From the NCBI GenBank assembly GCA_025093555.1, contig JAIWNF010000046.1, positions 327,493 through 391,492 of the forward strand: a stretch of DNA of 64,000 nt. The letters run 5' to 3'. This DNA comes from Circinella umbellata (taxonomy: Eukaryota > Mucoromycota > Mucoromycetes > Mucorales > Lichtheimiaceae). The notes beneath the pieces were generated by a model. The model had not been told where the DNA came from. It saw only the letters and a list, made by a program, of their open reading frames with translations, and made no database searches. Of this stretch, positions 47,249 to 56,268 are shown piece after piece (position 1 is the stretch's first letter; every line of letters starts with the position of its first letter). The position numbers were made by a program, and so were the translations under genes.

Positions 47249-49660
47249 TAATCATTTTTTTTATATTATTCCTTTTTCATTCTTGTTCTATTTTCCTTAT
47301 TCTCTTATTTCGTATTTTAATTATATTCTTATCTCATTATGTTATTTCTTTTTCAATGTGATAAAATAAATCTTACATACCACATAATTATTCATATTTA
47401 TAATATCTTTATTATCATTTTTTTAAGTATAATAAAAAGAAAAGGATGATAGTGTTATTTCTGATGTTGAAGGATTCGGAATAAAATAATAAAGCGGTAT
47501 TGTTGATAGTAGTATTCTATTGTGATAAAGAAAGATCGAGTGGCGATCATGATGTTGAAGGATGGCGGATAAGTAATAATAAAAATTGGTTATCATCATG
47601 GTGATATCGAATAAAAGATTAAAGATAAAAAAGGTGCAAGAAAAAAAGGGGAGTATTTGTTTATATTTAAAATTTCCATACCCATTAATATATGTGCGCC
47701 GAGAAATTCTTTTTTTTTTTGCTATAAAAAAAATATGCATGTGTTTTTACATGGCCTTGTTTGAACCACTCACTGGACCGATTTTATTTTTAAAAGCACC
47801 ATCGGATTCATCTCGAGTTACCCTTTGCAATGATGTATAAAACATGATAGTAGCAAATTATTCGGCATAGTTTCCGAACAATTCAAAAATAGGGTGTGTG
47901 CTTGAGTTTTTTTTTTAGTGATATAAAGGAATTTCCTTTTTGGAGTCACGAAGTTCGCACTTTTTTCAAAGAGCGCAAACTATACTACCACCTTTTTATT
48001 ATTATTATGGAATTATACCAGCCTCTTATCTTTTTATTGTTTTATAGATGATCCACATTATCAAAAAAAGCCTCTCCAACAATAGATTCTCATTATCCAA
48101 AAATAATAGCAATAGCACAAGTATATAAGAGATTGATACTCATAGTAGCTTTATTATTATTACCGTTTTAATTTAAATAATCTCATATAATCGCTTACCT
48201 TTATGTAAAGTCAAAACTATTAAAGTATAGGTGGTTGTTATATAATGAAATGTTCGATCGTTTGGTTGGTGATGGACATACACGTCGTCTTGAAGCTGAT
48301 ATATTTAATGCATATTGGTTGAACGTGCTTTTGATAATAAAAAAAATAGTTATCGTCACAACGGTATTGCATACTAGTGAAATAACAACAATGTTGCTCA
48401 TAACGTTGAAGGATTACGAATAACACAAGAAAACGGCGGTGATTTGGAATGGATTAAATAAAGAGAATTTGCTGATATTAATTGTAATGTTGAAAAATGG
48501 CACATAAATAATAGAGTACGGTTGTCATGGTGAGGATACTGGGTGGTGCTGTAGAAAAAGAACAATCGTGACGTTGAATGATAACAAATAAAATAAAAAA
48601 AAATGTCGCGATGGTGATATTGGATGTTATTAAATTAATTATACATAAAAAGCATTTAAATCCTTCCGTATTTGTCATCTGTGTTACTTTTGTATATATA
48701 TAATTAACCATCCGTTAAATAATCCAAGCCATTCGTGTTCCTATCCAACTGGTGTATAAAATAAAAAAAATGCAAAAATTTAACAGTATCATGTAAGAAC
48801 CCTCATAAAAAAACAATCGTCTTATCTTTATCTCAATTCCACCACAAGAATCATACTAACCTTTTCATGCCAATATCGAATTGGTTTGAATATCAAAGAA
48901 TTAATGTGGTTACGCAGATGTGTTGGGATCCATTCGTCGTTTATTGGGATGCATATACTTTAGTTCATTACGCGACAGTAGATGTTTTTTTTATTTTAGT
49001 GGCGCAATATCCCTCTGATAAATGTTGTTCTCTTTTGATTTCTTCTCGACTAAATATAATTAACGTATGGGAGGTAGATTTGGAGCTGGTGATTCATTGT
49101 GGAAATAAAGAAAAACTAATAATAAAATAAAGGTTGTAGAAGAAAAAAAGATGGTACAATTTTCGGTAGCGGTAAGTCTCTAAAAAAATCACTTTTTTCT
49201 TTCTCAACACAAGTTATTAGTTTAATGGACAAGAGCCCGATTGAAATAAAAACAGGATGGATCGCCAGTTGCTCAGTCAAAGAATATGATATATATAAAA
49301 GAATGTGTGGTCTATGATATAACAAACCGAAAAATACGATTCGAGTTGAAACATGTATTATGGAATTATTTTTCTCAGTCAAAACCTTTTTACAAAGCAT
49401 TATCATTGGGCTCGTTTGAACGACTACACCAAACCGAATTTATTTTTTTCAAAATACGCTTTTCCATAACTACTTGTTTTTTTTCCAGGTCAAAGAGCCA
49501 TTAAGCATTGGTATCTTCATCATGAAATAATCTTCAACTATGATCTTTTACGTGACCATTTCATTCTCTTTGTTTTGAATGCTTTCGTAATACAAATATA
49601 AAATAAAAAAATATATTATATTCTCCTCAATATTCTTTTCATAAAGATATCCATATTTTA
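47249..49660. repeat. Non-coding repeat family, copies 1 and 2
   Basis: Segment B at 47618-47919 is nearly identical to 55520-55820 (about 300 bp with only scattered changes). Segment A at 48000-49140 matches 54297-55519 at lower identity, and B-like text follows it at 49128-49480. The stretch 47430-47617 resembles the inner part of A. Within A a motif of the GTTGAAGGAT type recurs every 50-90 bp with GGTGAT and ATAATA spacers. Open frames here are short and not conserved between copies, so the repeat is judged non-coding. Confidence 0.75.
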
Positions 49661-49676
49661 GTCTCTAAATTGTCAC

Positions 49677-49714
49677 GAGACTAGATCTAGTCTTTGGCAC
49701 TATATCTAGTCTCC
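49677..49714. repeat. Left subterminal palindromes of the piggyBac-type element
   Basis: GAGACTAGATCTAGTC at 49677-49692 is followed by a partial copy TATATCTAGTCTCC at 49701-49714. The same palindrome occurs twice beyond the 3' end of the transposase gene, so these are likely transposase-binding ends. The exact TTAA border was not fixed. Confidence 0.7.
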
Positions 49715-49863
49715 AGTTTGGTCTTTAATTTTGGTCCAATAAAAAACACGAATGACATCGACAAAAAAAAAGTTAGTTAGTTTTACTTCATAACTATTGA
49801 TGTGCAAAACGAAAAACAATATCTATTCACTACATTCAGATTAAATTTGCAATTAACATTAGC

Positions 49864-51843
49864 ATGTCTGCCACCACTAATTTTTCTAACTTTACTTCGA
49901 AAATCCCGGTTGGGACTCACGTATCTTCTCTCCCAAGAGCGCTGAAGGCCCAAGAAGCTGCTGCAATAGGAACTACAAAGTCTAGTAAGGAACGAGTATA
50001 TGGAATTGTTCAATCCTACTCGAATGAGGGGAATGTTTTAATGGCGTGTGTTCATGTTGTCAATGGCGATCACTCTATATGTAAAGTGAAGGCAGGAAAT
50101 CTCAAGAAAGAGAGAGAGGCTGAAGAAAACACGGTTCCTGGCGTTCCTGCTGTTGCTCAAGACGGGGACAACTCTTCTAACCCATTGTTGAGTTTAGGGA
50201 TCGACTATGAATCGGATACAGATGAATCGGATAATGGTGAAGGTCTTGAAGAGGTTCTAGGAGAACAAGGGGATGTTGATTGGGTGGATAAGAGAGTTAC
50301 TATCGATGTACGACCCACTGCGCCTTCTTATAAGAATGATGCAGTGTTGAATATCAAAAATCATCGGTTTTCAACACCATACATATTTTTTAAAAGGTTT
50401 CTACCAATGGATTATATTGTTAATCATATTATTCCATCCATCAATGCTAATGCAGTTGTTCGGTGTATTGAAAACTGGCACCCACTAACCAAGGCTGAAT
50501 ACTTTTTATGGATTGTACTTTGGACTTATATGGCATGGCTTCCTTGTAGTGATAGAGGTTTTTATTGGAGAACAAAGCCAACAATTCTAGTCCCATCCCC
50601 GTACAATTTCGGTCAATGGATGTCGCGTCGTCGTTTTGATGCTATTCTGGCAGCTCATACTCTTGAGCATCCCGCCACGATTGCTGCTGGAGTAACAAGC
50701 GACCCTCTAGTTCCGATTCATGGTTTTGTTGAAGTATACAATGAAAATCTTTTGAATACAATGGTTCCTGGACGAGTGTTGACAATTGATGAGACGATGA
50801 ACCAATGGGTTGGGAAGGTATCGCGAATGCCTAATGTGAAGAAGATTATTTCGAAACCACATCCTGTTGGTCAAGAATTTAAAACAGTTGCTGATGCTTC
50901 CACTAACATTATCATTCGTCTTGATATCAGTGAAAAGAACTTTCAAGTGAAAAAGTTTGGTGATCAAGGTGCTGTGATTTCTACCGTCTTGCATCTGTCT
51001 GAACCTTGGTTTGCCACTGGAAGAACAATTCTCGCAGATTCCTGGTTCGGATCCCCTAGTTGTGCTGCTGTTCTTCATCAATATGGTCTATACAGTATCA
51101 TGGCAATGAAGAAGAGAAGCCATTGGCCACGTCTCGTTCCCCGTGATCTTCACATGAAGTTAGAAGGAGAACCTGTTAGAACATCAATTTCTCTGGTCAG
51201 TATTGTCAAGGACGTACCTATGTCAATATGTATCTTGCGTGATAGAAAGATGCAATGTCTTGTTAGTACTTGTGGTAGAACAACACAAGGATCAGAGGTT
51301 ACTCATGTAATCAAGGAAGGAAACAGAAGTCGCTTTGCGACATTTCATCGTCCTGCTGTTTTTGATGATTATGGTGCTGGCAAAGGAGCCGTAGATATCA
51401 ATAATAACAACCGCGATAATATGGCTTCATATCATGATGTCATGCAGACACACTCCTGGGAAGTTAGAGCGTTTTCTTTCTTTTTGGCACTGGCTGAGGC
51501 AAATGCGTACCTTGCGTGGCGTTCTTTTGGTCCAGTTGAACAGAGAAGTATTACCCACTTTTCTTTTCGTGAACAGTTGTGTACTGATATGACTAACGAA
51601 TACTTGTACGCAGTTAATATTGTTGAAGATGATGAAGAAGAAGATGTTGATTCATATAGAAATAACACGCGGCATGACCTAGAAGCAATTGGAAAAGTGT
51701 TTCTAAAAGATAGAACCCCTTATTCACGACAATGGAAATGTCAAATCTGCAGAAAAAAAACTACACTCAGATGCAGCTGTACCCCGACAAAGGGTCTGTG
51801 TAAATCCAACTGCTACCGATTGCACCTTATAGGTAAGCAATAA
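49864..51843 (+). CDS. piggyBac-type DDD transposase (DDE_Tnp_1_7), apparently intact
   Basis: One uninterrupted frame of 659 aa. Residues 1-130 are a variable N-terminus with an acidic patch. The domain then shows HRFSTPYIFFKRFLP, WHPLTKAEYFLWIVLWTYMA and the RRRFDAILAAHTL region typical of piggyBac proteins. Putative catalytic aspartates are D309 in RVLTIDETMNQW, D392 in ILADSWFGS and D511 in GAVDINNNNR, with spacing (83 and 119) close to the known D268/D346/D447 triad. KKIISKPHPVGQEFK corresponds to the family's KxxxKPxxxGxK motif. The C-terminus is a cysteine/histidine-rich finger, CQICRKK...CSC...CKSNCYRLH. It cuts and pastes the element at TTAA sites. No intron and no stop, so it could be functional or domesticated. 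Confidence 0.93.
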   Translation: MSATTNFSNFTSKIPVGTHVSSLPRALKAQEAAAIGTTKSSKERVYGIVQSYSNEGNVLMACVHVVNGDHSICKVKAGNLKKEREAEENTVPGVPAVAQDGDNSSNPLLSLGIDYESDTDESDNGEGLEEVLGEQGDVDWVDKRVTIDVRPTAPSYKNDAVLNIKNHRFSTPYIFFKRFLPMDYIVNHIIPSINANAVVRCIENWHPLTKAEYFLWIVLWTYMAWLPCSDRGFYWRTKPTILVPSPYNFGQWMSRRRFDAILAAHTLEHPATIAAGVTSDPLVPIHGFVEVYNENLLNTMVPGRVLTIDETMNQWVGKVSRMPNVKKIISKPHPVGQEFKTVADASTNIIIRLDISEKNFQVKKFGDQGAVISTVLHLSEPWFATGRTILADSWFGSPSCAAVLHQYGLYSIMAMKKRSHWPRLVPRDLHMKLEGEPVRTSISLVSIVKDVPMSICILRDRKMQCLVSTCGRTTQGSEVTHVIKEGNRSRFATFHRPAVFDDYGAGKGAVDINNNNRDNMASYHDVMQTHSWEVRAFSFFLALAEANAYLAWRSFGPVEQRSITHFSFREQLCTDMTNEYLYAVNIVEDDEEEDVDSYRNNTRHDLEAIGKVFLKDRTPYSRQWKCQICRKKTTLRCSCTPTKGLCKSNCYRLHLIGKQ

Positions 51844-51939
51844 TAGTAGAAACAACAACAGTAAAAAAAAAAATAGAACAATTTTTATGATGTTATTCTT
51901 TTATTATTTTAAGTGTGGTTGACTTTTTTTGTTGTTGTT

Positions 51940-52162
51940 GGAGAAATAATTACTCTCAAAGTAGAGACTAGATCTAGTCTCTCGATTTTTCACTATTTAC
52001 CAACCAATTTCAATTTGTTATATATAACAACACAGTATATCCTGGAACTTATAAATGTTAAAATACATTTTTCATAACCTAAACTATATTCTATACAACT
52101 TTTATAATGTGTGGTCAATTATTTGGCTAGATATATTCATTCAAAGTAGAGACTAGATCTAG
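51940..52162. repeat. Right subterminal palindromes, duplicated
   Basis: A perfect 18-bp palindrome GAGACTAGATCTAGTCTC lies at 51964-51981. The phrase TCAAAGTAGAGACTAGATC then repeats directly with a partial palindrome at 52149-52162. These mirror the left-end copies at 49677-49714. Confidence 0.75.
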
Positions 52163-52318
52163 TGTCGGGGGTGCAAAGATACTCATTAGGAATTGAACAG
52201 CTTCCTAACAATGTCATTACAATAGACTTCATGAACAATTTTTTTGTCGTGAATTAATCACTTTATATGATTTTAGCACTGACAGAGTTGGACCACTTCT
52301 ATATTGAACTTCAGTTAT

Positions 52319-52563
52319 AAGAAAAGCCATAAGCTTTTCTCTATCTTTTCCCCACATTCAATCTCGTGTCAGCAGCCACACTATTGTTGCTTGTATTCTT
52401 CATGGAATCTGGAGTGCTCATTGGCGCTTCATTTTTGATGCAGTCCCCTTTGACAGGGATATTATCAGTCAAAACATTCATTACTTGCTATCTCAATCGT
52501 ACTCATTAACTACATACGAACCACCATAGACCAACATAGTCCATTTCACCATAGCCTATCAAC

Positions 52564-52624
<61 letters not shown>

Positions 52625-52889
52625 ATTCTCAATAGCAATGTGTTCCGTCTACTATATTGATCAATCTCGATTGTCAAGACCAAGATCACCCACTTACTGT
52701 CGTCCACTGTCTCTTTCTCATTGTTTTATTTACGGATTATCAAAGCTCGGTGCAGTTCCGCATTATTTTATTCTTTCTCCCTCTGACTCCTAATCTCAAC
52801 TTAGTTACACCCCTCAAATTCCGACGTGTGATTAAATAAAAAAAGACTCTTTAGTCTCCTACAAAAAAAAAAAAAAAGAAAAGCCATAA
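52319..52889 (+). mobile_element. 5'-truncated LINE insertion with 3' flank and two A tails
   Basis: A 541-bp insert (52334-52874) is bracketed by a 15-bp direct repeat AAGAAAAGCCATAAG (52319-52333 and 52875-52889), the target-site duplication. From 52335 to 52529 it encodes the end of a non-LTR reverse-transcriptase protein (HTIVACILHGIWSAHWRF, IFDAVPFDRDI, stop TAG). A run of 56 A follows at 52568-52623. Then come about 240 bp of unrelated sequence with an AATAAA signal at 52835-52840 and a second A run at 52863-52876. The arrangement fits a LINE transcript that read through its own polyadenylation point, carried downstream DNA and inserted as a 5'-truncated copy. Confidence 0.82.
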
Positions 52890-52935
52890 GAATTGTATGT
52901 GGTACATCCTTTTTTAATTTTACTCTAATTTCACC

Positions 52936-54003
52936 ATGCTCAGACGTAGTACACGCTTACAACAACAACAACAACAACAGCAGCAGCATGTTCGTGTTCG
53001 TGGACGCCCTGTGTTGAATCCGGAGATTGAGTACAATGGCAAGTTTAATAAATAGAAGGATTGAATAATGAAAGAATGGAACAATGAATTCATCGTTTAA
53101 TAGCTTATCCGGAATAATGAAAACAAATATAGGTACTCAACCGGAAAATGTCTGTCAAGCATGCTTCAAATCAAAGAAGTACTGTTATCGTTATGACGGA
53201 CATGACAACATTTGTGCGTTTTGTCATTCGTCACATTCACGTTGCGTTCGTGAATTGTCGGGTGGTGCTGTGACAGCACCACCTTTATATGTATCAAAGG
53301 TGGTACATAACTATTTTGTTAACGTATGATTGTCTTTTTTTCATATAAACATCTTAACTATAAGTTTACTTGTGATATTCTAAATTAATGTTCATTTTCT
53401 TTAATATAATTGATAGCACCGAGAAGATATCAGCACTCTTGATAATCTTGCTCGTGACAATACAGCTGCTGATGCTGTATCCTCGCGTACCCGATATGGT
53501 CATCGTCGCCATCCTGCTGCCCCATTACAATTGATTGATGAAGATGAAGATCTTCAACTTCAATATGGGGTGAAGAGAAATCTGAATGAGTTCCGAGTCC
53601 TTTCTCTCCACGTAAGCTTATTTTACTCTCATCTAAATAGTTTATTCTAATATTGTATTCGAGTTTTTTTAGCATAAACCTAATTTTTTTTAAACCATAG
53701 GAACTTCAAGATGAAAATCTTGAGGTTGGCAGTCAGAATTCCTCTGTGCGTGGGTATCATCACCAGCCCGACGCTGATCATTCGTCTGACACGGCAAGTA
53801 TGTTAGACGTTGACCTTGATCTTCCTGTTGTCCTGGCTCGGGGTGAAAATAGTGAGGAAGATCAAGATCAACCCATCCAACTTGAACAGCTACCAGGTAG
53901 GATATTCACCGTCAACCCGGCTAATATCATTATTGACGGTGGTGATCTTAATTGCTTGTTGGGTGGGGATGGTCTTTTGAGGATACAGCTTCGAAGGCTA
54001 TAA
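52936..54003 (+). CDS. Small Zn2Cys6-type putative DNA-binding protein
   Basis: Exons 52936-53038, 53133-53323, 53417-53611 and 53701-54003 encode 263 aa. The N-terminus has a polyglutamine run and basic residues (MLRRSTRLQQ...RVRGRP, AT-hook-like). Residues 41-70 hold CQACFKSKKYC then CAFCHSSHSRC: C-x2-C-x6-C-x9-C-x2-C-x6-C, the spacing of the fungal binuclear zinc cluster. The rest is acidic with coiled-coil potential and no fungal-specific TF domain, so if it binds DNA it is an unusually short member. The first intron needs a GC-AG pair (AATG|GCAAGT...ATATAG); the other two are GT-AG. It is expressed-looking but could be a transposon accessory gene. It lies just after the LINE insertion. 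Confidence 0.6.
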
Positions 54004-54296
54004 AAATAAAAAAAAATAAAAAGTACATGTTTAACATAGCTTGAAAGGGTAACTGGTATAACGTCGTGTTTTTAGTTTGTTATACACTCTACATTATATT
54101 TGTATTAGCATTAGTTGTATGGCTGAACTGTAATTCACGACCCAATTATAAGTTCCAGGTAAATTTATAAGGTTAAAATAGAAAAAAAAAACAAATCATT
54201 AGAGTTCGGGTTTTTTTTCTCTTTATGAAGTTTTAACATATAACGCATTACACCAAACTATATAACACGGGAAAAACACATTGTAGTTTTCATCTT

Positions 54297-56040
54297 TTTT
54301 ATTATTATTACAGTGATGGATCGATAATCATACCAAAACCCTTTTATTTTTTTATTTTTGTTATATATATTATTCATATTATCAAAAAAAATTCAATAAC
54401 TAATCGTCATTATCTTAAAGAGCACCAATAGCACCAGTATATAATATAGTCCTCTTTATGATTTCTTGATTATAATTTTTGGCATCATTTAATATAATCG
54501 TTTACGTTTATGTAAAGCTTAATTTAGGAACATGTATAAGACGTGATATAATGAAATGATAAATCGTTCGGTTGATGATGGGACATACAAGTCGTCTTGA
54601 TGCTTATATAATAAATACAAGTGCTTTTGATAATAAAAAAAGAGTCACTGTTATGGTCGTAGTGAATAATAATAATAAAAATCGATAATATTGCTCATCA
54701 AGTTGAAGGATTACAAACAATACGATAAAACGGTGGTGATATTGAAGGGATTAAATAAAGACAATCGATAGTATTAATCGTAATTCTCAATAATAACGAA
54801 TAGAATAATTAAATACGGTTGCACAGTGATGATCTTGTAGGATGCAAAGAAGAAGAACAATCGTGCTATTGAATGGTAATGCATAAAGTAAAAAAAAATG
54901 GCTATCGTCAGGATGATATTGGATGACGGTCGAGATAAAGAACAATTTGTGTCGATTTTCAATGCTGAAGAACAATGGATAGAATAGAAAAAAAAGTAAA
55001 TTTGATGATGATTCATGAAAAAATCATATATAACAAGTATTTTGATCCTTTTTATCATTTACTACCTAGCATAACTTTGCGTTTATGCAACTAATGATTT
55101 ATCAAATAATCCAAGCCATCCATATTCCAATCCAACAGGTGTATAAAATAAATCAACAAAAGTTTATTATTATCATGTTAGAACCATTATAAAAAAAAAG
55201 AGATGAATATACAAAAGACCTGATATATGTCCTAATTCAACTGCAAGATTTATATACTGAACTTTCATAATAATATAGGCTTGCCTCCAATATTAATGAC
55301 CATGATCGTTAAGCAGATGTGTTGAGCTCAATTCGTCTTTTGTTGTATATAACATATATGTTTCTTTAGTTTATTACGTGGCCGTAGTTTTTTTCCTGTT
55401 GCTAGTCATCTCATAATTATTGTTCTTTTTTCGTTTATTTTCGATTAAATATAAGTAATGTACAGAATATAGATTGGAAGTTGCTGATTGATGGGGAGTA
55501 TAAAGCAAAGAAAAAAAATATTAAAGATAAAAAAGGTGCAAGAAAAAAAGGGGAGTATTTGTTTATATTTAAATTTTCCATACCCATTAATATATGTGCG
55601 CCGAGAAATTCTTTTTTTTTTTTGCTATAAAAAAAATATGCATGTGTTTTTACATGGCCTTGTTTGAACCACTCACTGGACCGATTTTATTTTTAAAAGC
55701 ACCATCGGATTCATCTCGAGTTACCCTTTGCAATGATATATAAAACATGATGGTAGAAATTTATTGGACATAGTTTCCGAATAATTGAAAAGAGGGTATG
55801 TGCTTGAGTTTTTTTTTTTAATCAAAAAAAAAACATGTTTTTACCCGACATTTTCAGTGCGTTTGTTTGAAACATGCACTGGACCGAATTTATTATTAAA
55901 CATACCACCAGATGCGTCTTGAGCTACCGTTTCCAATGATATAAAAACAATGACTGTAATAATTTATTCGGCATGGTTTCCGAATAATTCAAAACAGGGT
56001 ACATACTTGCATTTTTTTTCTGAGTCAAATATAAAGTTCT
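54297..56040. repeat. Non-coding repeat family, copy 3 (segments A then B)
   Basis: Segment A (54297-55519) and segment B (55520-55820) match the copies at 48000-49140 and 47618-47919. Part of B is repeated in tandem: the phrase around CACTGGACCGA and TTTCCGAA(T/C)AATT recurs at 55675-55800 and 55870-56000. No gene frame is shared between copies. Confidence 0.75.
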
Positions 56041-56083
56041 CGGTTAGCTCCAGCACACAATAAAAAGCAGTGAGTCCCGCACT

Positions 56084-56109
56084 CAAGTCCCCACTGTATC
56101 GGGGACTTG
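56084..56109. repeat. Short hairpin before the Crypton gene
   Basis: CAAGTCCCC (56084-56092) and GGGGACTTG (56101-56109) form a perfect 9-bp stem with an 8-base loop, 160 bp upstream of the Crypton start. It may mark the left end of the element or a transcription signal. Confidence 0.6.
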
Positions 56110-56268
56110 GGAATAATATTTTTCATCACCCGCAGACTAGACTGACGAAATTAATGCTGTGAGTTTATTTACAAAAACTGTGTACCTGCCTTTTTAATTC
56201 TTGTCACTTTTTTTTTACTTTTTCTTTAAAAAAAAAAACACTTTTACATTTACTTTACTGAAATAATC

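Noticed and set aside
52568..52623. 56-A run as an assembly gap or cloning artefact
   Set aside because: It directly follows a LINE coding end and lies inside a perfect target-site duplication, so a retrotransposition tail is the better explanation. Its exact length remains uncertain.
54774..55058. Minus-strand frame in the repeat region as a gene
   Set aside because: Low-complexity Phe/Ile/Tyr-rich text; the homologous repeat copy at 48000-49140 does not preserve it.
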